Below, piece by piece: positions 17,001 to 24,680 of a stretch of 64,000 nucleotides of DNA (its first letter is position 1; each line of letters opens with the position of its first letter). The notes under the pieces were generated by a model. The model made no database searches. It saw nothing but the letters and a program-made list of their open reading frames with translations, and was not told the origin of the DNA. The position numbers and the translations under genes are program-made. The stretch comes from Bacteroidota bacterium (lineage in GTDB: Bacteria; Bacteroidota; Bacteroidia; Chitinophagales; Saprospiraceae): contig JASBVF010000005.1 of assembly GCA_030147525.1 (NCBI GenBank), positions 62,001 through 126,000 of the forward strand. The letters are read 5' to 3'.

Positions 17001-18450
17001 AACAGGCTATTTGATCGCCCATGACTCATGTACAGAGGTGGTGGTAACTTTTACCCCCGATACGTTGGATTGTAGTTTTATCACGACCGATCCTTCATTT
17101 GTAACATATACGATGGTTGCAACGGATGATTTCGGTAACTCTGCATCGTGTACCGGTACTATCATTTTGCACGACCCCTTCGATTCTTGCCTGACCAACC
17201 CGCCACTAGTGGCCGGTATGGTTTTTAATGAAAAATACCAGCCCATGCCCAACGTGGAAGTGCAGATGGAAGATGCCGGCAACATGGCCTACGCCTACAC
17301 CTCCGCTGACGGCTATTTTCAGTTCAGCGATGTGCCTTCCGGAGCAAGCTGTCTGCTGAAACCCGTCAAAAACGACGACCTGCTCAACGGTGTGACAACC
17401 TTCGACCTGGTGCTGCTGTCCCGGCACATCCTGGGTACGCAGTTGCTCAGTTCTCCTTACAAAATCATCGCAGCGGACGTGAACAATTCCGGCGCAGTGA
17501 CGACTTTCGATGCGGTGCAACTGCGCAAGGCAATCCTGCACATTGCCGATGAATTTCCAAATAACAACTCCTGGCGTTTCATCCGTTCGGGACATGAGTT
17601 TTCCGATCTGGCAAATCCTTTCACCGGGCCCATTCCGGAGAATGTTTGGTTGCCCAACATTCATCAGGACATGCCCGGACAGAGTTTCGTTGCGGTGAAA
17701 GTGGGCGACCTGAACGGCTCTGCCACCATGAACTTCACCGGCGAGCCGGAAGAGCGGGGTGGGGGAGTGGAGTTCCTGCTCAGCACGGATGGACGTCTTT
17801 TAAACAAAGGAGAAACCGTCCTCGTGCCTGTTCTTGCTGAATCGGCTGCCGAACTCGCCGCGATGCAGTTCACGCTGCAATTTGACCCGGCGAAACTTTC
17901 CATCCGCCAACTTGCCGGCGGCTCGCTGGCAGGTTTTGATGAAAAAAACTACGCCCTACCCGAAACAGGCTACCTGACCCTCAGCTGGGACACACCGGCC
18001 GGTCAGTTGATCGAAGCTAACTCAACGCTGTTTTTCATTGAAATACAAGCGCTTACGAATATATCCCTTGATGAAGCATTGATAATTAATTCCACACGAA
18101 CGCCGGCCATTGCGTATGAGAATGGCGGTAATCCCTTGAACATTGGATGGCGCATCCACGAGGCATCACAAGTGTCCGTGGATGCCGCCAAGCTTTTTTT
18201 GCTGGCGCAAAACAGGCCCAATCCCTTCGGGCAGGAAACCCGCATTGAGTTTGAATTGATGGAGCGGATGCCGGTCAGGCTGGAAGTTTATGACCTGGCA
18301 GGAAGAAAGTGGCAGGTGATGGACGAGGTGCTGGATGCCGGCCGTCATGAAACAATGGTCAGAGGGAGCGAATTAGATCAGCCGGGGATTTATTTTTATC
18401 AAATAATCACCCCGTTCGGAACGGAGCGGCGGAAGATGGTGAAGCAGTAG
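14047..18450 (+). CDS. Giant secreted protein: DNC repeats, dockerin, cohesin, T9SS domain
   Basis: 1467 residues from ATG 14047 (an in-frame TTG six bases earlier is less likely). Signal peptide MNRLWLFGAFMVLLLLSLRS ends at QAQ. Residues ~25-1040 are a chain of HYR/Ig-like modules marked by recurring DNC, VKD/QDxTPP and WxxxDxCGN motifs with many cysteines; two neighbouring modules (about 16170-16400 and 16410-16650) are near copies. Then a carboxypeptidase-regulatory-like beta domain (about 1057-1105), a dockerin-like pair (NGVTTFDLVLLSRHILG, then DVNNSGAVTTFDAVQLRKA), a cohesin-like domain (about 1240-1345) and a T9SS sorting domain ending GTERRKMVKQ. It should be exported by T9SS as a surface adhesin or scaffold. 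Holding dockerin- and cohesin-like parts in one chain suggests calcium-stabilised self-assembly. A terminator follows. Confidence 0.87.
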   Translation: MNRLWLFGAFMVLLLLSLRSQAQCTLACNNQVNVSIPAEGFAIVLPDMILDGGNSTCPGPKMVEVYAPNGANLHDTVTCQYVDNLLMAVVTDINSGNSCWGTILVQDELAPVISCQNLTVSCTADLSPAALGFPDVTDNCDSNPILVSAQVAVLQPCGNANVSVITRTWYATDASGNAAVPCVQTINVSRPALTDVVFPPNLDNNQAPALNCGNANPSPANTGFPEIDGNPVIALCKINVEYLDQTLNQCGGAFTILRKWKVIDCCTNQILNHTQTIKVQDVTPPAIVCMDTLVMGTNGPGCAATFLLPPVQASDNCSSPLTYRTILPGQVINGNGGMVFALPLGQYTVTYEVKDACQNIATCNVVLIVKDNVAPVAICDETTVVSLNANGLATVAAKVFDDGSYDTCCPVTFEVKRMEEPETAFGPTVQFNCGDVGDTVMVVLKVKDCHGNSNTCMVLAFVQDKTPPAITCPAPVTVPCDSPQPLPLSLTGHPQVNENCTIDTLFFADAENLNMCNSGTITRTFTVIDGAGFQASCQQTITLVDNTPSQFFFPADTVVECSVPLDSISGGEVIALSDCELFGLNTSDEIFPIPCGLKIFRTYTFKDWCSGQDTSFTQLIKVEDVNPPKWDAPLGSFDRLFLCEGDFVKPNPPTASDFCTQFEVELLSDTIIYGSCQHRFTRIITYGAADTCGNVAEPFVINLEVNDTVPPTANPLPTIGPFNCYADRPAPNPLDVTGEADNCINPVTVTFVSDTGNPGCSGTVVRTYRLADVCGNETLITQNILIEDTQPPTANLLPPLGQFACVGEIPGPNIADVIGETDNCGGPVTVAFVSDTGNPGCSGTITRTYRLTDQCGNAGLINQSIIINDTVPPILSWSDTVMVTVPGLGCETFVEVNASALDNCPGRQVFITNSYNNGGASANDDYPVGVTVVTFYAEDECGNVDSVQTIVIVKDAVAPSVTCQPIDLSLDSSGMVVVPFDSLIKTGYLIAHDSCTEVVVTFTPDTLDCSFITTDPSFVTYTMVATDDFGNSASCTGTIILHDPFDSCLTNPPLVAGMVFNEKYQPMPNVEVQMEDAGNMAYAYTSADGYFQFSDVPSGASCLLKPVKNDDLLNGVTTFDLVLLSRHILGTQLLSSPYKIIAADVNNSGAVTTFDAVQLRKAILHIADEFPNNNSWRFIRSGHEFSDLANPFTGPIPENVWLPNIHQDMPGQSFVAVKVGDLNGSATMNFTGEPEERGGGVEFLLSTDGRLLNKGETVLVPVLAESAAELAAMQFTLQFDPAKLSIRQLAGGSLAGFDEKNYALPETGYLTLSWDTPAGQLIEANSTLFFIEIQALTNISLDEALIINSTRTPAIAYENGGNPLNIGWRIHEASQVSVDAAKLFLLAQNRPNPFGQETRIEFELMERMPVRLEVYDLAGRKWQVMDEVLDAGRHETMVRGSELDQPGIYFYQIITPFGTERRKMVKQ
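16174..16650 (+). repeat. Two near-identical HYR-like module copies
   Basis: Inside the giant surface protein, two adjacent modules of about 80 residues share the run VSDTGNPGCSGT, the RTYRL segment and the DTxPPTAN linker almost unchanged, while the rest of the module chain is much more divergent. This points to a recent duplication within the gene. Confidence 0.75.
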
Positions 18451-18483
18451 AAGTGACGGAGAATGAAATAGTTGAACGCTGAG

Positions 18484-18530
18484 ACACGAAGGCGCAGAGG
18501 ATGATTTTTCCGCTGCGCCTTTGTGTTTTA
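18484..18530 (+). terminator. Rho-independent terminator
   Basis: Long stem ACACGAAGGCGCAG / CTGCGCCTTTGTGT with one mismatch, followed by TTTTA, 34 bases after the surface-protein stop. Confidence 0.8.
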
Positions 18531-18608
18531 ATATGCCGGCAATAGGGGGTTGAAAATAATCAACTTAACATAAGATCGATTATCCGGCCAGTATTTTATC
18601 CGCGTATT

Positions 18609-18785
18609 TTATTGTTTGGCTTTAGGCAAACTCAGCTGCTGCAAGAGGTTACCGGTCATTTTTTTTCTGACTTCCATTTGCCGGAGACGCTTGTACATCA
18701 CTTTCATTTTTGATTTTCTTTTGATCATTTTCAAACGATTGATGGCGTAATGCCGGCTTTGCTTTTTACGGAACTGGGTAGGCAT
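18609..18785 (-). CDS. Small basic protein, 58 aa
   Basis: From ATG 18785 it encodes 58 residues with about 20 Lys/Arg, beginning MPTQFRKKQSRHYAINRLK and ending LSLPKAKQ; a longer frame starts farther out but includes the promoter. Mostly helical, no Cys, no signal peptide: a possible nucleic-acid or ribosome-binding peptide. I do not recognise the family. Strong support comes from a clear GAAC-N17-CGTTTTA promoter (18804-18833) whose -10 element ends 19 bases before this ATG, divergent from the same type of promoter serving the baeRF gene. This places it in the proposed stress regulon. Confidence 0.65.
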   Translation of the reverse strand: MPTQFRKKQSRHYAINRLKMIKRKSKMKVMYKRLRQMEVRKKMTGNLLQQLSLPKAKQ

Positions 18786-18803
18786 GGTATTGAATTTTGG
18801 TAT

Positions 18804-18833
18804 TAAAACGTTGGCTGCCCCGGCGAGGTTCAC
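18804..18833 (-). promoter_or_regulatory. GAAC-N17-CGTTTTA promoter for the small basic protein
   Basis: Minus strand: GTGAACCT, 17 bases between GAAC and CGTTTTA, then 18 bases to the ATG at 18785. One of ten exact-core copies of the motif in the window; spacing is one longer than usual. Confidence 0.65.
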
Positions 18834-18844
18834 CGGTTGAGCGG

Positions 18845-18873
18845 TTGAACATGGCCTGCACGGCTGCGTTTTA
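18845..18873 (+). promoter_or_regulatory. TTGAACAT-N14-CGTTTTA promoter for the baeRF gene
   Basis: Plus strand: TTGAACAT with GAAC at 18847, 16 bases, CGTTTTA at 18867-18873. The ATG of the baeRF gene is 148 bases downstream; the leader contains a copy of the 50-bp dispersed repeat. Confidence 0.68.
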
Positions 18874-18926
18874 TTTATAAATACCCAATGAGAAGCGGTT
18901 TGTGAAATTACCCGGTTTTAAATTAC

Positions 18927-18976
18927 TGAAAATCAGTCTGTTTGCCTACCGGCCTACTTGCAAACCCGCCTACTCT
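18927..18976. repeat. 50-bp dispersed repeat, copy A
   Basis: Matches 23294-23343 with about three mismatches. It contains the TGAAAATCAGTCTG head followed by CTACCGGCCTACTTGC, that is octamers of the GTAGGCCG/GTAGGCAA type that also form the large hairpin at 49.6-49.8 kb. It lies in the leader of the baeRF gene. Confidence 0.75.
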
Positions 18977-19020
18977 GGGGATATATCAAATCTATATTTT
19001 TTCACCCAAAAATATTCTAC

Positions 19021-20187
19021 ATGTTATTTAAACTTCAGCATTACAACGACTTAGCTAAAGTCTATTCAACCGATACGCCCTGTGTTTCCATTTTCATTCC
19101 AACTCACCGGGCAGGCCATGTTCAGGAAGATAAGATCAGATTTAAAAATGCGCTCGCCGATGTCAAACGCAATCTGCAAAACGACGAGCTCTTCGTCAAC
19201 GGCGGTATGTCTGAACGCAAAGCGGAGGGTTTCCTCACCCCGGCTTACGACCTGCTGGACAACCATGATTTCTGGCTCCACCTTTCGGACGGGCTCGCCG
19301 TTTTCATCGGAGACGGACGGTTCGAACATTTTAGAGTTCCTATCGACCTGAATCCGCTGACGTATGTCAAACATCATTTTTACCTGCGCCCGCTAATGCC
19401 CCTGCTAAACGGTGAAGACCGCTTCTTCCTGCTGGCACTGAGCCAGGGCGAAGTCCGTTTTTTCGAAGGGCATAAACATCACATCACGCCCGTTAAAATC
19501 AGCGACCTGGTGCCTTCCGATATGGATGAAGCATTGGCCTTCGAAGATCCCGAAAAGAGTCTGCAAATGCGCAACACCGGCCGGGAAGGCTCCTCCGTAT
19601 TCCACGGCCACGGCATCCATAAAGACCAGCAGGACTGGCAACTGGAGCAATACTGCCGCATGGTGGACGATGGCCTGATGAAGATGCTGCACGACGAAAA
19701 CGCACCCATGATCATTGCTGCCGTAGATGAGCTGGTGAGTACCTACCGCAAGGTTTCAGACTATTCCAATATCGTCGATTTCCACGTAAGCGGGAACCCT
19801 GAAAACGACGACCCTACCCTGCTGCACGAAAAAGCATGGGGTAAAATGAAAAACTATTTCCGCCGTGAAATGGAAGCCCAAAAAGAGCAGTTCTCTCAGG
19901 CGCTGGCCAAAGATCAGGCGTCGTTCTCTCTGCTCGATATCGTGCCTGCCGCCATCAACGGCAAGGTGGAGACGCTGTTTCTGGCTAAAGACGCACCCGT
20001 TCTCTGGGGTTTCTACAACGAAGCTGACAACTCCGTCAGCATTCACGAAGACCAGAAGCCTTTCTCCGTCTGCCTGCACAACCTCGCTGCCATGAAAACT
20101 TTTGAGCAAAGCGGCACCGTTTATCACCGGGACCGCATGGACTTCCCGCAGGTGACGGCACAGGTTAATGCGATTTACAGGTATTAA
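19021..20187 (+). CDS. baeRF-family protein (eRF1-like fold)
   Basis: 388 residues from ATG 19021 (MLFKLQHYNDL); a TTG 63 bases upstream falls in the dispersed repeat and is rejected. The opening PCVSIFIPTHRAG, the DGLAVFIGDGRFEHFRVP and the YLRPLMPLLNGEDRFFLLALSQGEVRFFEG segments match the bacterial archaeo-eukaryotic release factor (baeRF) family, proposed to act on stalled or hibernating ribosomes. A FHGHGIHKD loop stands where eRF1 proteins have the catalytic loop. It has its own TTGAACAT-N14-CGTTTTA promoter, divergent from the small basic protein, and is followed by a shared terminator. Role on ribosomes is inference from the family. Confidence 0.8.
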   Translation: MLFKLQHYNDLAKVYSTDTPCVSIFIPTHRAGHVQEDKIRFKNALADVKRNLQNDELFVNGGMSERKAEGFLTPAYDLLDNHDFWLHLSDGLAVFIGDGRFEHFRVPIDLNPLTYVKHHFYLRPLMPLLNGEDRFFLLALSQGEVRFFEGHKHHITPVKISDLVPSDMDEALAFEDPEKSLQMRNTGREGSSVFHGHGIHKDQQDWQLEQYCRMVDDGLMKMLHDENAPMIIAAVDELVSTYRKVSDYSNIVDFHVSGNPENDDPTLLHEKAWGKMKNYFRREMEAQKEQFSQALAKDQASFSLLDIVPAAINGKVETLFLAKDAPVLWGFYNEADNSVSIHEDQKPFSVCLHNLAAMKTFEQSGTVYHRDRMDFPQVTAQVNAIYRY

Positions 20188-20240
20188 ATAGTTTTATAAA
20201 ACTGCTGTCCATCAGCGTTTTATGAAAATAAATAATAAAA

Positions 20241-20282
20241 AAAGCCGCCGGCAATTCATTTTGCCGGCGGCTTTGTTTTTTC
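20241..20282. terminator. Bidirectional terminator
   Basis: Perfect 12-bp stem AAAGCCGCCGGC / GCCGGCGGCTTT with a 10-base loop, A-run before and T-run after. It serves both the baeRF gene and the convergent DUF2383 gene. Confidence 0.88.
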
Positions 20283-20293
20283 TAAAGTTCGCA

Positions 20294-20758
20294 TCAGCTT
20301 TCAGCTGGCACGTACATTTTCATCATGGTTTTGATTTCACGCAAAGCATTGATAATCTTTGATTTGTGCCGGTTGAGCATATCTCTGGTTTCCATCGGCA
20401 TATCATGATGATCCTTCAGCACGCTGTCGTAGTCTTCGATGGCTTTTTCTTCGCCGCGGGTGCATTCTTCCAGCATGGCGTAGGGGTCATTTTCAGTCAA
20501 TTGTCCTTTCAGATCGATCCAGATGCGATGCGCTTCTCCTGCGATGGTGGTGCCGTCGTCCGGCTTGCCACCAAGGCGGCGGACTTCAAGGTCCAACTCA
20601 GCAGCAAACAACTGGCGCTGGTGGGAATAATCGACCATCCATTTACTTAACTCTTTGAGGTTGACGTGGTTAGAGGCTTCAACGTAGCCTTTCTGCGCAT
20701 CCCGGTTGCGGGAAAGCAGGTCGTTTAGGCTTTGCAGCAATTCTTTTGAAACTTTCAT
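20294..20758 (-). CDS. PA2169/DUF2383 four-helix-bundle protein
   Basis: 154 residues, all helical. The N-terminal LLQSLNDLLSRNRDAQKGYVEAS, the FAAELDLEVRRLGGKPDDG loop and the EECTRGEEKAIEDYDSVL helix are diagnostic of the PA2169/DUF2383 ferritin-like bundle. The acidic and histidine positions of the helices (E, H, E-E) could bind metal, but this is not shown. Members are often stress-induced in Bacteroidota and Proteobacteria. No copy of the GAAC-CGTTTTA promoter was found upstream. It shares a terminator with the baeRF gene. Confidence 0.85.
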   Translation of the reverse strand: MKVSKELLQSLNDLLSRNRDAQKGYVEASNHVNLKELSKWMVDYSHQRQLFAAELDLEVRRLGGKPDDGTTIAGEAHRIWIDLKGQLTENDPYAMLEECTRGEEKAIEDYDSVLKDHHDMPMETRDMLNRHKSKIINALREIKTMMKMYVPAES

Positions 20759-20842
20759 GTTGTTGAATTTTTTGGTTAAAAAATAAGGGACGTCCGGCGC
20801 ATGCCAGACGCCCCGGGTTTAAAGGATTATAAATTGTTTTTT

Positions 20843-20914
20843 ATGGTTTGATTGCTTGATGGTTTTGGGGCGTGAACACTCTAAAACCATCAAGCAATCA
20901 AGCAATCAAACCAT
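20843..20914. repeat. Inverted repeat with tandem octamer in one arm
   Basis: Left arm ATGGTTTGATTGCTTGAT plus GGTTTT (20843-20866), right arm 20883-20914. The right arm pairs fully once an extra octamer CAAGCAAT is looped out, because this unit is present twice on the right and once on the left. It lies after the aldehyde dehydrogenase stop and may terminate transcription. Confidence 0.75.
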
Positions 20915-20926
20915 CACCCCCCTGCT

Positions 20927-22312
20927 TCATTTCACCCAAACCGTTTTAATATTCACAAACTCCCGGATGCCCAGGTAGGAAAGCTCTCGCCCGTAGCCGC
21001 TTTCGTTGATGCCGCCGAAGGGAAGGCGTGGGTCAGATTTCACCAAACCGTTGACGAAGCAACTGCCGGCGTTGAGTTTTTCGGCGGCGATGTTTTCACC
21101 GCGGTTCAGATCCTGGGTGAAAACGGCGGCGCCAAGGCCAAAAACGGAATCATTGGCGATGCGGATCGCATCTTCTTCGTCCTTTGCACGGATGACGGCA
21201 GCCACCGGGCCGAACAATTCCTCTTCGTAGGCAGGCATGCCGGGGGCCACTTCGGTTAAAATAGTCGGCGGATAGTAAGCCCCCTCCCCTTCCGGTATTT
21301 TACCGCCGAGGATGCAGTCGGCGCCTTTTTCGACGCTTTCGCTGACCTGTTTTTGCAGGTCATCCCGAAGATCGGGGCGGGCCATGGGGCCCATGTCGTT
21401 GGTATCGTCGGTGGGGTCGCCGAATTTGACGGCGGCCATTTTTTCTTTAAATATTTTCAAAAACGCATCGTACACCTCGCTCACCACGATGATGCGCTTG
21501 GCGCTGATGCAGCTTTGTCCGCCATTGATGAGGCGGCTGTTTTTACAGACTTCGGCGGCGTGTTCGAGGTCGGCGTCGTGCAGCACGAGGTAGGGGTCGC
21601 TGCCGCCGAGTTCAAGCACGGTTTTTTTGAGGGCATCGCCGGCAATGCGGGCCACGCTGCGGCCTGCCTTGTCGCTGCCGGTGAGCGTGACGGCTTTTAC
21701 CAGTGGGTGCCGGATGACCGTTTCGACCATGCCTGAAGGGATGTGCAGGTTGCTGAAAAGCCCTTGCGGGAAGCCGCTTTCACGAAATATTTCCTCGATG
21801 GCGGCTGCGCAACCGGGCACATTCGAGGCGTGTTTGAGCAAACCGGCATTGCCGGCCATGAGCGCAGGCGCTGCGAAGCGAAATACCTGCCAGAACGGAA
21901 AATTCCAGGGCATGACGGCCAGCACGACGCCCAGCGGCTGGTAGTTGATGAAACTTTTCGACGCATCCGTCCGCACCATTTCATTGGATAAAAAATTGGC
22001 GGCATGGTCGGCGTAGTATTCGCAGACCCAGGCGCATTTTTCTACCTCGGAGCGGGCATCTTTCAGCGTTTTTCCCATTTCATCCGTCATCAGACGGGCG
22101 TAACGGTCCTGGTTTTGACGAAGATAAGCGGCTGCCCGGAGCATGAGCTGGGAGCGGTAGCCGATGTGGGTCGTCCGCCAGTGCTGAAATGCCTGGTGGG
22201 CATTTTCAATGTTGGATATGACTTCTTCCGAACCGAGGGTCCGGTAGGTTTTGATGGCTTCACCCGTTGCGGGGTTGACGGCTTCGATTGATGGTGTTTC
22301 TGTGACTTTCAT
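20927..22312 (-). CDS. Aldehyde dehydrogenase, succinate-semialdehyde type
   Basis: 461 residues, typical of the short SSADH group. PWNFPFWQ, LTGSDKAGRSVA (cofactor loop), the general base Glu in VLELGGSDP and the catalytic Cys268 in GGQSCISAKR are all present. The enzyme oxidises an aldehyde, probably succinate semialdehyde, with NAD(P)+. It begins 20 bases after the MscS-like gene and should be co-transcribed with it. Substrate within the family is inferred only from general likeness (start NPATGEAIKTY, DPRLPFGGINESGYGREL). Confidence 0.88.
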   Translation of the reverse strand: MKVTETPSIEAVNPATGEAIKTYRTLGSEEVISNIENAHQAFQHWRTTHIGYRSQLMLRAAAYLRQNQDRYARLMTDEMGKTLKDARSEVEKCAWVCEYYADHAANFLSNEMVRTDASKSFINYQPLGVVLAVMPWNFPFWQVFRFAAPALMAGNAGLLKHASNVPGCAAAIEEIFRESGFPQGLFSNLHIPSGMVETVIRHPLVKAVTLTGSDKAGRSVARIAGDALKKTVLELGGSDPYLVLHDADLEHAAEVCKNSRLINGGQSCISAKRIIVVSEVYDAFLKIFKEKMAAVKFGDPTDDTNDMGPMARPDLRDDLQKQVSESVEKGADCILGGKIPEGEGAYYPPTILTEVAPGMPAYEEELFGPVAAVIRAKDEEDAIRIANDSVFGLGAAVFTQDLNRGENIAAEKLNAGSCFVNGLVKSDPRLPFGGINESGYGRELSYLGIREFVNIKTVWVK

Positions 22313-22332
22313 GGAGGTTGTTTTTGATGGTT

Positions 22333-23217
22333 TCAGGGTTTTGGGGTTTCGGTTTTCACGGGCAGATCCTGATCCTTGTAGGATTTGACCTCCAGGATGT
22401 CGCCGGGCAGGTAGAATCCTTCTTCGTCAAGTGCTTGCAGTACTTTTTCGATGGCTACGTTTTTCAGCCTGATGCCCGATATTTTAGGATCAAAAGTGTC
22501 GATCCAGAAATAAACGGTCAGGTTGAGCGTGCTGGGCGCCAGTTGGCTGACGGCAATCGAGGGCGCTTTTTCCTCTTTCAGGATGCCGGGTATTTTTTTT
22601 ACCGTGTCGATAATAATCTTCATGGCCTGGCTGACATTAGACCCGTAGTCGAGGCCGACGGTAAAATCCAGCCGCAAAAACCCGTCGATGGTGTAATTGA
22701 CCACGGGGTTTTTTACCACCATGGCGTTGGGGATGTAGATGTCTTTTCCGTCAAAGGTTTTGATTTGGGTATCCCGGAGGTTCAGTGTTATCACTTTGCC
22801 CTGGATGTTGTTCAGTTCCACGGTATCGCCGACCCGGAAGGGCCGGTTGAAAGCGAGCACCACGCCTGCCAGAAAGTTTTCACCAATATCTTTAAAGGCA
22901 AAACCGATGATGAACGCACCGACGCCCGCCGTGCTGAGCAGGCCGACTGCCATGCTCCCAAGCCCTACGATTTGCAGGAAAATCATGAGTGCCAGCAGGA
23001 TGATGGCGGTGCCGATCAAACGGGCGATGAACTTCGCCAGCAGGGGGTCGTCCATCCGGCGGGTGAGCCGCCGCTGGGCTAAACTCCGGGCTGATTTTGC
23101 AACGAGCAGCAAGACGAGGAAAATGACGAGCGCAAGCCCGATTTTGGGTAGCGCCGCCACGAAATTGTCGTAATAATTCAGGATGTTTTGCCAGAGGTCG
23201 TTGAGTAGTTGATTCAT
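22333..23217 (-). CDS. MscS-family mechanosensitive channel
   Basis: 294 residues: N-terminal helix region (about 1-75, LPKIGLALVIFLVLLLVAKS), pore helix GSMAVGLLSTAGVGAFIIGFA (about 105-125), then the beta domain RPFRVGDTVELNNIQGKV and the cytoplasmic alpha/beta part. The small-residue spacing of the pore helix is that of MscS. It releases osmolytes on hypo-osmotic shock. First gene of a two-gene unit with aldehyde dehydrogenase. A second, distinct MscS gene lies at 54724. Confidence 0.9.
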   Translation of the reverse strand: MNQLLNDLWQNILNYYDNFVAALPKIGLALVIFLVLLLVAKSARSLAQRRLTRRMDDPLLAKFIARLIGTAIILLALMIFLQIVGLGSMAVGLLSTAGVGAFIIGFAFKDIGENFLAGVVLAFNRPFRVGDTVELNNIQGKVITLNLRDTQIKTFDGKDIYIPNAMVVKNPVVNYTIDGFLRLDFTVGLDYGSNVSQAMKIIIDTVKKIPGILKEEKAPSIAVSQLAPSTLNLTVYFWIDTFDPKISGIRLKNVAIEKVLQALDEEGFYLPGDILEVKSYKDQDLPVKTETPKP

Positions 23218-23293
23218 CTTTTTATTTAAAAATTAGCTGCTACAGTTTTACCCGAAGTAAAGTAGTTTGCGAAAATGGACGACTTTAAACAAT

Positions 23294-23343
23294 TGAAAAT
23301 CAGTCTGTTTGCCTACTGGCCTACTTGCAAACCGGCCTACTTT
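23294..23343. repeat. 50-bp dispersed repeat, copy B
   Basis: About 47 of 50 bases match 18927-18976. Same head (TGAAAATCAGTCTG) and the same CTAC-GGC/TTGC octamers. It sits between the PAP2 gene and the MscS gene. Confidence 0.75.
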
Positions 23344-23389
23344 AGGTATAAGACGGGTGATGGCCCCGTATGTTCAAATCCGGCGTATT

Positions 23390-24124
23390 TCACGGCTGCA
23401 ATCGCTCGTGAATTTTGGGAATGAAAAACCCGATAGCCGCTCCGGTGACGTAACCGACGAGCACGTCGGTAGGGAAATGTTTGCCGCTGGTCATGCGCAG
23501 CAGCCCGGTGATGGCCGGGATGGTGGCTGCGGTGGTCCAGACGACGGGTTTCCACTTGCTGTCGGGGTGATAATCCGAATAAATCCGGGCGGAGAGGAAG
23601 CACATGGCCGCCGTTTGCGAAGCATGACCGGAGTAAAAAGACTCCCGTGCGTTGAGGCTCAATTTGTCTTCCAGCGTTGCTTCCGTGCCGTAAACAAAGG
23701 GCCGGGTGCGTCGCACGGTATTTTTCACCAGCATGGTCAGGCTGATGTTGAGCAGGGCCGTCTGGCTGTATAAAGTGGCGATGGTGAAAGCGTCCTTGCG
23801 CATGGATTTGTCAAACAGGGTGAGCGCCACGGGCAGCACCTGGGAGCCGTAGAGCAGCAGGTCGCTGCGTTTGCGGGATTTGACGGAGCGCTGCATGGTC
23901 ACCCAACGCTCGAAACTGCTGAGGTCGTCGCTGTTCAGTTCGCTGATTTGCTGGAGGGTGAGCGGTTCAGTTTTTTGCTTGAAATAATAAGCAGCGCCGG
24001 CAAGGCTCAGCCCGGCGCCGGTGATGCCGAGTTCCCGGCCGGTCTTCAACTGGTAGGGCGACTGTGCGAATGTTGCGAAGCAAAAAACAAGCGCCAGCCA
24101 ACAGGTCAGTATTGTTTTTTTCAT
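23390..24124 (-). CDS. PAP2-family phosphatase with signal peptide
   Basis: 244 residues. Signal peptide (MKKTILTCWLALVFCFATFA) then hydrophobic helices. The three PAP2 signature parts are present: K-N-T-V-R-R-T-R-P (about 137-145), SFYSGHAS (catalytic His) and SGKHFPTDVLVGY (second His and Asp). It should remove phosphate from a lipid such as undecaprenyl-PP or PA at the periplasmic face. Single gene, followed by repeat copy B; upstream lies the 21-bp tandem array. Confidence 0.88.
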   Translation of the reverse strand: MKKTILTCWLALVFCFATFAQSPYQLKTGRELGITGAGLSLAGAAYYFKQKTEPLTLQQISELNSDDLSSFERWVTMQRSVKSRKRSDLLLYGSQVLPVALTLFDKSMRKDAFTIATLYSQTALLNISLTMLVKNTVRRTRPFVYGTEATLEDKLSLNARESFYSGHASQTAAMCFLSARIYSDYHPDSKWKPVVWTTAATIPAITGLLRMTSGKHFPTDVLVGYVTGAAIGFFIPKIHERLQP

Positions 24125-24395
24125 GAAAACAGGTTGGTTTGAGTGTTTTGATAAAGGAAGTTGGTAAAAATAGTGATCTGCGAAGATCTGTGGAATCTGC
24201 GGGAGAGGAATTATTGATTTTCTAATTTTGGCGGTAAAAAATTCGGATATCTTAAGTCCCGTCCCCCATCAATCATCTTGTAACCACCGGCTTCAAGCGG
24301 GGGGCATAGGGCCTTCTTTTACTACATCTATCTTCTTTCAAAACATTAGCATCCAATTAATAAGCGGAAACCGCAAAAAAAAAACGCTTATCCCG

Positions 24396-24626
24396 CACCC
24401 CGCAACAGTCGCATTGCACCCCGCAACGATTATCGTGCACCCCGCAACAGCCGCATCGCACCCCGCAACGATTATCGTGCACCCCGCAACAGTCGCATCC
24501 AACCCCGCAACGATTATCGTGCACCCCGCAACAGTCGCATCCAACCCCGCAACGATTATCGTGCACCCCGCAACAGCCGCATCCAACCCCGCAACGATTA
24601 TCGTGAACCCGGTAAAGCTTATCGTG
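24396..24626. repeat. 21-bp tandem array, 11 units (two alternating types)
   Basis: Ten good units and one degenerate unit. Each begins (C/A)ACCCCGCAAC; units alternate between a GATTATCGTG tail and an AG(T/C)CGCAT tail, so the higher-order period is 42 bp. Because 21 is divisible by three, long open frames appear in several frames; these are artefacts. It lies between the PAP2 gene and the end of the helical-repeat gene. Related units occur at 35135-35205. Confidence 0.9.
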
Positions 24627-24680
24627 AAATTTTGAAAGAGGGCGACAGCCAATCTTCATTGCACAGCGTCAGAAAAACCC

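Noticed and set aside
24396-24626. CRISPR array
   Set aside because: Units are 21 bp with only two alternating tails, no unique spacers of about 30 bp and no cas genes.
24228-24659. Long frames on both strands (HPATIIV-type repeats)
   Set aside because: Produced by the 21-bp tandem array, whose period is a multiple of three; the same repeat is open in several frames.
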